Shown: in pieces, positions 16,805-24,366 of the stretch | How positions within the stretch are numbered: position 1 is the first letter of the stretch | Layout: each line of letters opens with the position of its first letter | NCBI GenBank assembly: GCA_023247055.1 | Contig: JAHFHF010000003.1 | Coordinates: 1 to 36,366 of the forward strand | DNA: 36,366 nt | DNA from: Candidatus Omnitrophota bacterium | GTDB lineage: Bacteria; Omnitrophota; Omnitrophia; Omnitrophales; Aquincolibacteriaceae | Direction of reading: 5' to 3' | Notes under the pieces: model-generated | What the model saw: the letters and a program-made list of their open reading frames with translations, nothing else | What the model was told of the DNA's origin: nothing | Databases searched by the model: none | Translations under genes and position numbers: made by a program

Positions 16805-17416
16805 ATGAAAAATAACAGTCAACCTAAGATCAATATTTCTGCGGAGGAAGTTAAGGAGCCGCCGGGAGGGAGGCTTTTCCAGCAGATTCGTAAGGAAAAG
16901 AGGTGGAGCCAGCGTGATCTGGCCCTGCGTATGGCCTTGTCGCGCAGCCATTTGCAGCGGCTGGAGGAGAAGAAGTGGTATCAGATCACTTTAGGCGAAA
17001 TTGTGTGTTTTTCCGAAGCAGTTGCTTATCCGGTAAGACGCCTTCTTACGCTCATCGGCCTAGGCCCTTTAAGAAAGACAGAGTTTGCACGGTGCAGCCA
17101 GGCCCATCCGTTTTCGACGACGACGTTTGAGACAGGAGCCGCCCTTTATAATTTCATTCAAGCGCCGGGGAATTATCATATTTGCATGCTGGACCTTGCG
17201 CCGAAGAAGGTGCTGCAGGGTGCCGTGCTGCCTAAGGCGGTTTTCCTTTGGGGGTTTGTCAATAAGGGGAGTTTATGTCTGACGCTGGAGGGTCAGGAGA
17301 TGCTTTTCAAGGAGAGAGAGGTTTTTCATCTGGATCCGACTTTGTCGTTTGATTTTTATAATCCCCATGGGCTTCAGGGGTTGAATTTACTTTTGTTTTA
17401 TTTGAGGGAGGGATAG
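16805..17416 (+). CDS. XRE-type HTH regulator with C-terminal cupin-like domain
   Basis: 203 residues from the ATG at 16805, preceded by an AAGGCGG site. An in-frame TTG at 16742 is less likely. Residues about 20-75 are a helix-turn-helix of the XRE/Cro class (LFQQIRKEKRWSQRDLALRM, then SRSHLQRLEEKKW). Residues about 110-200 look like a cupin beta-barrel (AVFLWGFVNKGSLCLTLEG, FKEREVFHLD), a layout common in regulators where the cupin binds a small molecule. The gene stands alone between debris and the secretion operon. Its C-terminal codons (REG-stop) run into a heptamer array that supplies the stop. Target and ligand are unknown. Confidence 0.78.
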   Translation: MKNNSQPKINISAEEVKEPPGGRLFQQIRKEKRWSQRDLALRMALSRSHLQRLEEKKWYQITLGEIVCFSEAVAYPVRRLLTLIGLGPLRKTEFARCSQAHPFSTTTFETGAALYNFIQAPGNYHICMLDLAPKKVLQGAVLPKAVFLWGFVNKGSLCLTLEGQEMLFKEREVFHLDPTLSFDFYNPHGLQGLNLLLFYLREG

Positions 17417-17449
17417 GGATTAGGGACTAGGGGTTGGGGAATAGAGATT
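17406..17449. repeat. G-strand heptamer array after the XRE gene
   Basis: Units TAGGGAT, TAGGGAC, TAGGGGT, then degenerate TGGGGAA, TAGAGAT. The first TAG (17414-17416) is the stop codon of the regulator. A purine-rich tract with degenerate ACGAAAT motifs follows. Confidence 0.8.
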
Positions 17450-17663
17450 AGAGAAAGAGTGAAATGAGAAAAGTGAAATACGAAACAAGTACGAAATAAG
17501 AAATTTCAAAACTAAGAAATTCGAAAACGAAGATGAGATTCTGCGCTGCGCCCAGAAGGACGCCAGAATAAAGCCCGCTGGCCCAATAAATGGGCCATAG
17601 CTGCATTTTTCTTCCTGCCGGTATTGATGGCTTGTGCAGGGAAGAGTAGGTTAGATCCCGCTT
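17450..17663. other. Spacer before the secretion operon, with orphan lipoprotein-like frame
   Basis: An A-rich stretch with repeated ACGAAAT-type motifs (17475-17530), a perfect hairpin TGGCCCA/TGGGCCA (about 17579-17595), and an open frame from about 17540 that encodes WAIAAFFFLPVLMACAGKSR. That frame looks like a lipoprotein signal with an LMAC lipobox but has no ATG, GTG or TTG before the hydrophobic core. It runs on through the HTH gene in another frame to 17809 and is probably not a functional gene. Confidence 0.4.
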
Positions 17664-17855
17664 ATGAAAGCTCCGATTCTTACAGTCAAAGAGGCCGCGG
17701 ATTGCCTGCGCCTTTCAGAATCCACTGTTTTGCGGCTTGCGGCCAAGGGAGTTATTCCCGGAGCCAAGATCGGACGCCAGTGGCGCTTTGCGCGCGAAAC
17801 CATTCTTGATCTTATCCGGCATCCGGAAAGATTAAGCCCGGTGAAACAGCCATGA
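17664..17855 (+). CDS. Small excisionase/MerR-like HTH DNA-binding protein
   Basis: 63 residues with the HTH_17 pattern: ILTVKEAADCLRLSESTVLR, then AAKGVIPGAKIGRQWRFARE. This is the winged-helix fold of excisionases and the N-terminal half of MerR proteins. The stop overlaps the ATG of gspC (ATGA), so it is translated as the first gene of the secretion operon. It may autoregulate the operon. No integrase or phage gene is nearby, so an excision role is unlikely. The ribosome site is weak. The fold call is strong; the regulatory role is inferred from position. Confidence 0.8.
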   Translation: MKAPILTVKEAADCLRLSESTVLRLAAKGVIPGAKIGRQWRFARETILDLIRHPERLSPVKQP

Positions 17856-18322
17856 CTTTGGACCTGCCGCTTTTTAAAAAGATCATGCTGGGGTTGACAC
17901 TTCTCGTTCTTTTGTGGATTCCCTTCGATGCGGTGCGGCTTTTAAAAGTAGAGCCTGGCCGTAACGTTTCGTTTCCAGAAAAATCTATGGATTTGGAACC
18001 TAGGCCTTTAAAGCCGTTGGCGGTTTATCTAGAAGAGTTTAAAAGAAACGCGCTCTTTGGTTCTTCGGAAAATTCCGGAACTGCGCAAGTTTCAGGCATT
18101 TCGATTCAGGAAAGGGTCAAGAACTACCGGCTTCAAGGCATTGTGGTGATGGAAGAACCTGAAGCTATCTTCAGCGATGAGGTCAGTCAAAAAAGTTTTT
18201 TTGTGAAACAAGGAGAAATACTGGGTGAATTGCGGTTGAAAGAGATTAGGCGGGAGTCGGTTGTGTTGGAATATGGAAATGAGGAAATTGAATTAAGCAT
18301 GGAAGAAGGGGCGAGAGACTAG
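17852..18322 (+). CDS. gspC: Type II secretion inner-membrane protein GspC-like
   Basis: 156 residues. A short cytoplasmic N-terminus and one transmembrane helix (about 10-30, IMLGLTLLVLLWIPFDAVRL) precede a periplasmic homology region (about 90-150: YRLQGIVVMEEPEAIFSDE, then SFFVKQGEILGELRLKEI). This matches the HR domain that docks on the secretin N0 domain. There is no PDZ or coiled-coil domain, so it is shorter than proteobacterial GspC. Order and overlap with the HTH gene and the following secretin support the call. The last residues GARD-stop are encoded by a heptamer array (TAG at 18320-18322), so the original C-terminus may have been changed by repeat invasion. Confidence 0.82.
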   Translation: MTLDLPLFKKIMLGLTLLVLLWIPFDAVRLLKVEPGRNVSFPEKSMDLEPRPLKPLAVYLEEFKRNALFGSSENSGTAQVSGISIQERVKNYRLQGIVVMEEPEAIFSDEVSQKSFFVKQGEILGELRLKEIRRESVVLEYGNEEIELSMEEGARD

Positions 18323-18336
18323 GGACTAGGGATTAG
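18320..18336. repeat. G-strand heptamers between gspC and gspD
   Basis: TAGGGAC, TAGGGAT, TAG. The first TAG is the gspC stop codon. The AGGGA in the second unit lies about 14 nt before the gspD ATG and is the only purine-rich stretch near a ribosome-site position. Confidence 0.75.
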
Positions 18337-18346
18337 TTAAATCTAA

Positions 18347-19954
18347 ATGACAAAAACGATAACCATTTTACTACTGTTAATAATAACCGTCGTGTCCAGT
18401 GGGCAGGTGCAGGCGGAGGAAGCTGCCGCTGTAGCCCATTCAGACCGAATCACGCTGGAACTGCAGAGTGTGAATATTTTCGATGTGTTTAAAATTTTAT
18501 CCAAGAAATCGGGGCTGAATATTGTGGCGGGTAAAAATGTGCAAGGGCAAGTGTCGATTTTTCTGCAGGATGTGCCGGTGCGTGAAGCACTGCGGTCTAT
18601 TTTACAGTCGCAGGGTCTGGCCGGCGTTGAAGAAGTCGGAATTATTAAGGTCATGTCCGAAGAAGAGTATTTGAGAAAATATGGAAAGCCCTATGAAGAT
18701 ACCCGGCAAACGCAGTCGTTTGACTTGAAATATGCTTCCGTGGAAACCGTTGCTGGAAAATTGATGGACCGGAAAAGTTTGTATGGGCGGATCATCACGG
18801 AGCCGCGCACCAATACGCTGGTCATTACCGAAATTCCAGAATTGCTTTCAGAAATGGAACAGCTGATTGCAGAAGCCGACCAGGACCAGGAAGAAGCCGT
18901 ATTTAAGCTCAACTACATCCGCGTTGAAGATCTCGAGCCCAAATTGAAGACTTTTATGGAGGGTAGTACAGGCCGGCTTGAAGTCGACAAAAGGTCTAAC
19001 CGGATTGTGATTTTTGACATTCCTGAAAGGGTCAAACGCATCGCGGCGCTGGTGGATGCATTTGACGTTAAAACACCGCAAGTATTAATTGAGGCCAAAA
19101 TTGTCGAAGTCCGTCTCTCCGATGCTTACCGCAAGGGCATTGATTGGCAGAAAATCATCCGCGAAGCAGGGAATTTAAATACGATTAGGGCTTTGGCCCC
19201 GCTTGCCGTTTCACCTCCGGTTGGGGCCGCGGCGTTAGCCACGTTGACACTTGGCGAAGACCAAGATGATTTGCAGATTGTTTTCGACCTACTGGAGAGC
19301 GTAGGTAAGACCAATCTGCTTTCCAACCCGCGCCTGATGGTCATGGACAATGAAGAGGCTAAATTGGCCGTAGCTACGCGCGAGCCTTTTGTGTCCCAGA
19401 CCGTGGTTCAGACCACCACATCAACTAATACCGCGGATAACGTGCAGTTTGTGGATGTGGGCGTGACGCTTAAAGTCCGCCCCCGCATTTCGCACAGCCA
19501 ATTTGTGGAAATGGACATTAAACCCGAAGTTTCCAGCTCGAACCGCTCGCTCGAATTGGAAGGAGTCTCCCAAGGGTCGGACACCACGTTTACACGCACG
19601 CGCATTCCCGTAGTCACCACGCAAGAACTCGAAACCACGGTTCAAATTAAAAGCGGGCATACGCTGATCATCGGGGGACTCATTCAAGACCAGCAGGAAA
19701 AGCAGCATGCTCAAGTGCCTTATTTGAGCGCCATTCCGCTGCTGGGCCGTTTGTTCCGCTCAACGGCCAATGATTACTCGAAGACCGAACTCGTCATTTT
19801 TTTAACGCCCGTCATTGTCAATACGTCAGAAGATAATTCGGAAAAAATTGAAGCTATGCAGGCAGCCGCGGATCAGCCTATGAGCCTTTACAAACCCATT
19901 TCGAGGCGGAGAATTCGGCCGTACTGGGGAAAGGGGATAGAGGCTAGGGACTAG
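18347..19954 (+). CDS. gspD: Type II secretion outer-membrane secretin GspD
   Basis: 535 residues. A signal peptide of about 23 residues (VQA/EEA) precedes N0/STN (about 33-100), N1 (FDLKYASVETVAGKL, about 123-185) and N2 (FKLNYIRVEDLEPKL, about 190-245). The secretin domain (about 250-500) shows VLIEAKIVEV, LLSNPRLMVMDNEEAKLAVA, TVQIKSGHTLIIGGLIQ and the closing VPYLSAIPLLGRLFR...ELVIFLTPVIV. Only two N-domain repeats follow N0, so it is compact compared with the usual 650-residue protein. It should form the outer-membrane channel for folded periplasmic cargo. The last residues IEARD and the stop TAG come from a heptamer array, so part of a pilotin-binding S region may be lost or altered. 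Confidence 0.95.
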   Translation: MTKTITILLLLIITVVSSGQVQAEEAAAVAHSDRITLELQSVNIFDVFKILSKKSGLNIVAGKNVQGQVSIFLQDVPVREALRSILQSQGLAGVEEVGIIKVMSEEEYLRKYGKPYEDTRQTQSFDLKYASVETVAGKLMDRKSLYGRIITEPRTNTLVITEIPELLSEMEQLIAEADQDQEEAVFKLNYIRVEDLEPKLKTFMEGSTGRLEVDKRSNRIVIFDIPERVKRIAALVDAFDVKTPQVLIEAKIVEVRLSDAYRKGIDWQKIIREAGNLNTIRALAPLAVSPPVGAAALATLTLGEDQDDLQIVFDLLESVGKTNLLSNPRLMVMDNEEAKLAVATREPFVSQTVVQTTTSTNTADNVQFVDVGVTLKVRPRISHSQFVEMDIKPEVSSSNRSLELEGVSQGSDTTFTRTRIPVVTTQELETTVQIKSGHTLIIGGLIQDQQEKQHAQVPYLSAIPLLGRLFRSTANDYSKTELVIFLTPVIVNTSEDNSEKIEAMQAAADQPMSLYKPISRRRIRPYWGKGIEARD

Positions 19955-20000
19955 GGATTAGGGATTAGGGATTAGGGGCTAGGGACTAGGGGATAGAGGT
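19938..20000. repeat. Nine-unit TAGGGAY array, potential G-quadruplex
   Basis: Exactly 63 bp of nine head-to-tail 7-bp units: TAGAGGC, TAGGGAC, TAGGGAT x3, TAGGGGC, TAGGGAC, TAGGGGA, TAGAGGT. It contains six or more G3 runs separated by 4 nt, meeting the usual G-quadruplex pattern on the coding strand. The third unit supplies the gspD stop codon. The 87 bp that follow before gspF are A-rich with ACGAAAT-like motifs and no gene. Confidence 0.92.
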
Positions 20001-20087
20001 GAAAATGCGAAATAATAAAAACGAAATTCGAGACAAATATTAAATACCAAAAAATACTAAAATAAAAAAAAGAGAGATCGATTCATT

Positions 20088-21104
20088 ATGAAAATGCGAG
20101 CTGGGGAATTAGGACAATTATCTTTCAGCTTAGCGCGCTTGCTGAAGGGCGGAGTTTCTTTGCTTAGGGCCTTGAAAGTTCTTGAAGAGGCTTTTCAGAG
20201 CAAAACTGCGAAAGTATTTTTGAAATCGATCCGTGAGCAGGCGTCGCAAGGCCGGTCGCTTTCAGATGCGATGGCCTCTTTTCCGCAGAGCGTTCCGGCT
20301 TATTTTGTACAAACCCTCAAGGCCGGCGAGATCTCGGGAAATACGGCGCAGGTGCTCGAAGAATTGTCGCTTTATCTTGAAAAACAAGAATCGCTCAAAC
20401 AAAAAGTGATGATGGCCGCAGCCTATCCGCTTTTCATTGTGGCGGCGGGTATTGCGACGCTTGGGGTTTTGGGCAAATTTGTTTTTCCAAAAATCATGGG
20501 TATTTACGACGATTTTGGGGGCGAGCTGCCCGGCTTAACCAAAATGGTCCTGGCCCTAAGCCCCTGTCTTTTTCCGGCAGCGGTGCTGCTGTTCACGGGG
20601 TTAGCGGGCATGGCCTGGTATCTGCGGCAAAACGGCCGCTGGGCCGGCGTTTTGCTTGCTGTGCCGTGGGTACGGGGAATTTTCAGGGCCATTATCCTGA
20701 TCCGCGTCAGCCGTCTGGCTGGCATCATGCTAGAAAGCGGCATTGTGATTTTGGAAACCGTGCAAATGATGGAACGGACGTTTGAAATAAAAAGGCTGCG
20801 CTGCGATTTGGCGCTTTTGAAAAGCAAACTCACACAGGGTTTGACTTTGTCTCAAGGCCTAGCCGGGGCAGATTGGGTTGATCCGATTTCGCGCATGCTG
20901 ATTATGTCGGCTGAGGAGTCGGGAGAGTTAGCGGACACCTTGAACCGCATTGCCAAGGCCAATGAAGCTCAATTAGAGATGACGCTGCAGACTGCCATGA
21001 AACTTATGGAACCGTGCCTGATTCTTGCGGTTGGCCTCGTAGTCGGCCTCATGGTCGCTGCGATGATCCTGCCTATTTTTGAAATCGGAAATCTCGTGGC
21101 ATGA
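20088..21104 (+). CDS. gspF: Type II secretion platform protein GspF
   Basis: 338 residues. Two T2SSF domains (about 7-130 and 205-330) each lead into hydrophobic helices (about 112-140, 160-182, 308-332). Typical motifs are present: LARLLKGGVSLLRALKVLEE, AGEISGNTAQVLEEL and SAEESGELADTLNRIA. It is the polytopic inner-membrane platform that couples the GspE ATPase to pseudopilus assembly. At about 340 residues it is shorter than the usual 400, lacking the N-terminal extension. A GAGAG site precedes the ATG. The stop overlaps the gspI start (ATGA). Confidence 0.93.
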   Translation: MKMRAGELGQLSFSLARLLKGGVSLLRALKVLEEAFQSKTAKVFLKSIREQASQGRSLSDAMASFPQSVPAYFVQTLKAGEISGNTAQVLEELSLYLEKQESLKQKVMMAAAYPLFIVAAGIATLGVLGKFVFPKIMGIYDDFGGELPGLTKMVLALSPCLFPAAVLLFTGLAGMAWYLRQNGRWAGVLLAVPWVRGIFRAIILIRVSRLAGIMLESGIVILETVQMMERTFEIKRLRCDLALLKSKLTQGLTLSQGLAGADWVDPISRMLIMSAEESGELADTLNRIAKANEAQLEMTLQTAMKLMEPCLILAVGLVVGLMVAAMILPIFEIGNLVA

Positions 21105-21397
21105 AAAAAAATGAAAAGGGATTTTTATTGCTCGAAGCCTTGATTGCGCTTGGAGTTTTGAGCATTGCGTTTACGGCGCTAGCGGCGCTGATTTCACAAG
21201 CGCTGCTTGTTTCGGATAAAGCAGGGAAACAACTCAAAACCATAACGGCGATGGAAGATTTCCTACTGGCTATAGAAAGAGGAGAAGTGACAAACGAGAT
21301 GGAAAGACTGCTTGAAAAGCAAAACTGTGAAAACGATTACTGCTATTACGATTTGATGGGACGGCGGGTTTTTATGAGAGAAGGGATTTTGTCGTGA
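21101..21397 (+). CDS. gspI: Minor pseudopilin GspI-like
   Basis: 98 residues. The prepilin leader is MKKNEKG with cleavage before FLLLEALIALGVLSIA (Glu at +5), followed by the N-terminal helix and a short globular part with two cysteines (NCENDYC). Length and position between gspF and two larger pseudopilins suggest GspI, part of the tip complex with GspJ and GspK. Its ATG overlaps the gspF stop by 4 bp, and its own stop overlaps a GTG start of the next gene. Assignment to I rather than H rests on gene order. Confidence 0.78.
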   Translation: MKKNEKGFLLLEALIALGVLSIAFTALAALISQALLVSDKAGKQLKTITAMEDFLLAIERGEVTNEMERLLEKQNCENDYCYYDLMGRRVFMREGILS

Positions 21398-22098
21398 GCG
21401 GCGTTCCTCGCAATGACAGAAGTAGTGTACAGACATGCCCGTGCACTATCGATCTGGGCCGGTTTAGAACCGGCCACTACAAAATTCGCTATAAAAATAA
21501 AAGTCAACAAACCGGGTATTTGTTAATAGAGCTGCTGATAGCGACAGCGCTTTTTGGGCTGGCAAGTACGGCCCTTTTTACCGGCGTGATGCAAGCCGTT
21601 AAGGCTCAGGAAGTGTTGCGGCAGGCCCAGCAAGCCTATTTCAAGCAGACCGGACTGTGGTCCCGCATGGAAAGTGATTTTCACAATCTCGTCACGTTGG
21701 ACGAGCCCATTTTCAGGGGGAGAAAGGATGAGATCAGTTTCCCGGTTCTCAGACAGAATGCCGGCCAAGCCCCTTTTGCGGCTTTGGTTGAATACGTTAA
21801 CGAAGACGGGACGCTGGTGCGTAACGAAACCAACCTGCGTCCGGTGTTGGGCCGAGAAAAAGTTCTGAAAAGGAAAGTTTTGAAAGGCGTTGGGTCCGTC
21901 CAGTTTTTTTATCCGTACAGAGACGAAAAGGACCGGCTAGTTTTATTGCCTTTCTGGATTGACAAGCCGTATGACGGGCCGCCCCGGGCTGTTCAAATTA
22001 AAGTGGTCATGCATAAACCCGAACAGGTTTTTGAGAAGTGGATTGAGATTCCGTTGGGTCGGGAGGGGAGGATGGGGGGGCTAGGGACTAGGGGATAG
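21394..22098 (+). CDS. gspJ: Minor pseudopilin GspJ-like with long leader
   Basis: 234 residues from the GTG that overlaps the gspI stop. The prepilin motif QQTG/YLLIELLIATALFGLAS (Glu at +5) comes only after 41 residues. Class III leaders are usually under about 20, and here the extra part is encoded by a dispersed-repeat fragment and two hairpins (21403-21475). No other start codon exists in frame before the motif. The mature domain (WSRMESDFHNLVTLDEPIF, VLKGVGSVQFFYPYRDE) fits GspJ, which caps the pseudopilus with GspI and GspK. The last residues LGTRG and the stop TAG derive from a heptamer array. Confidence 0.78.
   Translation: MSGVPRNDRSSVQTCPCTIDLGRFRTGHYKIRYKNKSQQTGYLLIELLIATALFGLASTALFTGVMQAVKAQEVLRQAQQAYFKQTGLWSRMESDFHNLVTLDEPIFRGRKDEISFPVLRQNAGQAPFAALVEYVNEDGTLVRNETNLRPVLGREKVLKRKVLKGVGSVQFFYPYRDEKDRLVLLPFWIDKPYDGPPRAVQIKVVMHKPEQVFEKWIEIPLGREGRMGGLGTRG
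21457..21475. repeat. Perfect hairpin inside the gspJ leader
   Basis: Arms GGCCGGTT (21457-21464) and AACCGGCC (21468-21475) with a TAG loop. It is preceded by an imperfect AGTGTAC/GTGCACT hairpin and by a CCTCGCAATGACA fragment of the dispersed repeat found at 1546-1632. All of it is translated in the gspJ frame. Confidence 0.7.
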
Positions 22099-22116
22099 GA
22101 ACCAGAGGATAGGGAA
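22080..22116. repeat. G-strand heptamers between gspJ and gspK
   Basis: CTAGGGA, CTAGGGG, ATAGGAA and degenerate units end at the gspK ribosome region. The TAG at 22096-22098 stops gspJ. It is directly preceded by a run of seven to eight G, giving a G-rich tract of about 45 bp. Confidence 0.75.
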
Positions 22117-22118
22117 TT

Positions 22119-23015
22119 ATGAAATCTAACAGAAAAGGTTCTTTGCTGATTACTGCGCTGCTGGCCATGGCTTTTTTTTCTGTGCTGGCCGCAAGCTTAG
22201 CGTGGGGGGCGGCTCAGCAAACTGCCATGATGAAGCGGCTGGATGACCGCATGCAGGCGCGGCTGGACTGCACATCCGTCATCCAAGGCCTGGCTTATCA
22301 GCTGTCGCTTGAGGCTGGACCTGCGGGCGATACGCGCAGTAAGTCATGGTATGGCCCCTGGCCCGAGGTGCCATTTGTTGAAAACCGCATGAGCGTCCAT
22401 GTGGAAGACGAGGAAGGAAAGCTGAATTTGAATTATGCGACGGAAGCATGGCTGGATCTTTTTTTTAAACGTCTTGAGGAAAAAGGCGTTGAACTTCGAG
22501 GTGATGTGAAAAAATATGCGCGTCTTATAAAAAAATTAAGAACGGAACGGAGAATTAAATCGGTGGAAACACTTTTGATGGATGAAGATTTTGACACGGC
22601 CGATTACGGAGCGCTGCTGCAATGGGTAACTGTCTATCCGGAAGATCCGCGTGTGAATTTAAATACGGCTGATTTATTTATTCTGGATACGTTGATCGAG
22701 GTCTTGGCCGGCGACTATGCCGTAAAGCAGATTCTCAAGGGGAGGCTTTTTGAGTTTTTATCATCCCAAGCGGTAAACGGCAATGCGTATTTTTCGGCCG
22801 AGGAATTACAGCCCGATATTTTTATGAGAAAACTCAAATTGCCGGTAACCCCTCCCATGACCATGGTCGTGCAGGCTTTTTTGTCCGGCGTGACTGCCGA
22901 CTCTGAGTTTTGGCGCCTGCAAATGACGGCCCAAAGCCGTCTGCATTTTGAAACCGTGTTACGCTTGCGTCCAGGCGAACTCTACCCCTCGATTTTGAAA
23001 TGGCAGGAGAGATGA
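22119..23015 (+). CDS. gspK: Type II secretion pseudopilin GspK
   Basis: 298 residues. The leader MKSNRKG is followed by SLLITALLAMAFFSVLAASL with Thr instead of Glu at +5, as is usual for GspK. The large globular part includes the GspK SAM-like region (NLNYATEAWLDLFFKRLEEK, RVNLNTADLFILDTLIEVLA) and ends LRPGELYPSILKWQ. It caps the pseudopilus tip with GspI and GspJ. Starts at an ATG after a degenerate heptamer array. 79 bp of purine-rich sequence separate it from gspL. Confidence 0.88.
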   Translation: MKSNRKGSLLITALLAMAFFSVLAASLAWGAAQQTAMMKRLDDRMQARLDCTSVIQGLAYQLSLEAGPAGDTRSKSWYGPWPEVPFVENRMSVHVEDEEGKLNLNYATEAWLDLFFKRLEEKGVELRGDVKKYARLIKKLRTERRIKSVETLLMDEDFDTADYGALLQWVTVYPEDPRVNLNTADLFILDTLIEVLAGDYAVKQILKGRLFEFLSSQAVNGNAYFSAEELQPDIFMRKLKLPVTPPMTMVVQAFLSGVTADSEFWRLQMTAQSRLHFETVLRLRPGELYPSILKWQER

Positions 23016-23094
23016 GAAAAAGCAAAAGGGAAAATGTAACAGGGAAAAGGAAAGAGAACAAGAAAAAAATCAAAAGGCAAGATGACAGATCAAA
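23016..23094. other. Purine-rich low-complexity spacer between gspK and gspL
   Basis: Almost pure A/G with recurring CAAAAGG and GGAAAA motifs on the plus strand. It is the same class, in opposite orientation, as the T-rich tract 8557-8596 inside a signal peptide. No gene is seen in it. Confidence 0.6.
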
Positions 23095-24366
23095 ATGAAA
23101 AATAAGAATTTTAAAAGGCTGATTGGGAGGACGAAACGAGCGACGATAGCGGTGCTGTGGAGTGAAAAGCGTATTGATGTCGCCTTGTTGAATGGCGGGG
23201 AAAATCGCTATGAAAGTTTTTTGCCGCATGAAACTGCAGCGGATGTTTTGAAGTCTAAAATTAAAGATCTAAAACGCGGTTACCGTTGTCAAAGCACGTT
23301 TCTGGTTATTCCCAGACTAGAAGTTATCCAGAAACAAATTATGCTGCAGGCGCCTGAAAAATTAGACATGCTGACGCCCTTGAGCCGCTTTTTGCCTTAT
23401 GCCGCCGACCCCATGGCTTATGACATAACAGAACGGCTGCTGTATGCCATCCCGGAGAAAAAAATTTGCGGTATTCTCGAAGCCCTTGACCGCGTTGATT
23501 TTCATCCCGATGAAATCCTGTGTGAAGACCAGGTTTTACTCTGGGCTTGCCATGACCAGTTTGGGGAAACGCCAGCGTTAATTTTGGACCGCAATTTGGA
23601 ACGGCTTTTACTTATCGCTGTTCAGCATGAAACGATTCTGTTTTCGCGAAGCGTTGCCCTGCCTCATACAGAAAGTCCGTGGACCGGCTTGCCGGAGCCC
23701 GCTATGGTTTTATTATCCGGGGAGTGGAGTGAAGATGACCGCCGTCAAATCGAGAAAAGATTTGACGTGCCTTTGGTTTGCGTAGAACCGGTGCGCGCGG
23801 GAAGTCATTGGATTCCTGCTGTTTTAAGCGGAGTCTGCCAGCGCGGCCAGGCAAAGCCCGTCAGTCTTTTGCCGGAAAAACTTAAGATGCTGCGAGAAAA
23901 CCACCGGGAATCCATCCTCCGGCGCCAAAGCTTGACATCTATTTTGGCTTTTATGGCCGCCTGTCTTTTGGCGAGTTGTCTGCACCACATGCTGCTCGAA
24001 TCCCGTGAGACGCATCTTCAACGGCAGGCCTACGCAATAGCCCCTCAGGTCAGGAGCATTCAAACCATGCACGAACAGCTCAAGGCTGTGGAAAATACGC
24101 AGCAATCCAAGATAAGGCTGCTGGAATTGACGGCCTATCTCGCGCAGCATTTGCCCTCGTCCGTCCGGCTGAGAGAATTATCGGGCAGTAGTGAGACAAT
24201 CCGTTTTCAGGGCGACAGTCCGTCCCAAGCCCTGCTTGCGGATGTGATGCAAAGATTGGATCAAGCGGACATTCTCAAGTCGGTAAAACTTGAACATACG
24301 CGAAACCGCAAGAAATTTAACGAAAGTTACTTCGAATTTGAAATCAGCGCCTTATGGAAAAAATAA
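23095..24366 (+). CDS. gspL: Type II secretion assembly protein GspL (PilM/PilN-like)
   Basis: 423 residues. The cytoplasmic part (about 15-275) has an actin-like PilM/GspL fold pattern, followed by one transmembrane helix (about 281-302, LTSILAFMAACLLASCLHHM). The periplasmic ferredoxin-like PilN domain (about 305-420) has a coiled lead-in and ends FEFEISALWKK. It links the GspE ATPase to GspM and GspC. Its 3' end overlaps gspM by 13 bp. The assignment rests on domain layout and gene order, as sequence motifs in GspL are weak. Confidence 0.82.
   Translation: MKNKNFKRLIGRTKRATIAVLWSEKRIDVALLNGGENRYESFLPHETAADVLKSKIKDLKRGYRCQSTFLVIPRLEVIQKQIMLQAPEKLDMLTPLSRFLPYAADPMAYDITERLLYAIPEKKICGILEALDRVDFHPDEILCEDQVLLWACHDQFGETPALILDRNLERLLLIAVQHETILFSRSVALPHTESPWTGLPEPAMVLLSGEWSEDDRRQIEKRFDVPLVCVEPVRAGSHWIPAVLSGVCQRGQAKPVSLLPEKLKMLRENHRESILRRQSLTSILAFMAACLLASCLHHMLLESRETHLQRQAYAIAPQVRSIQTMHEQLKAVENTQQSKIRLLELTAYLAQHLPSSVRLRELSGSSETIRFQGDSPSQALLADVMQRLDQADILKSVKLEHTRNRKKFNESYFEFEISALWKK

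Noticed and set aside
19938-20000. CRISPR array
   Set aside because: Units are 7 bp head-to-tail with no spacers; no cas genes are present.
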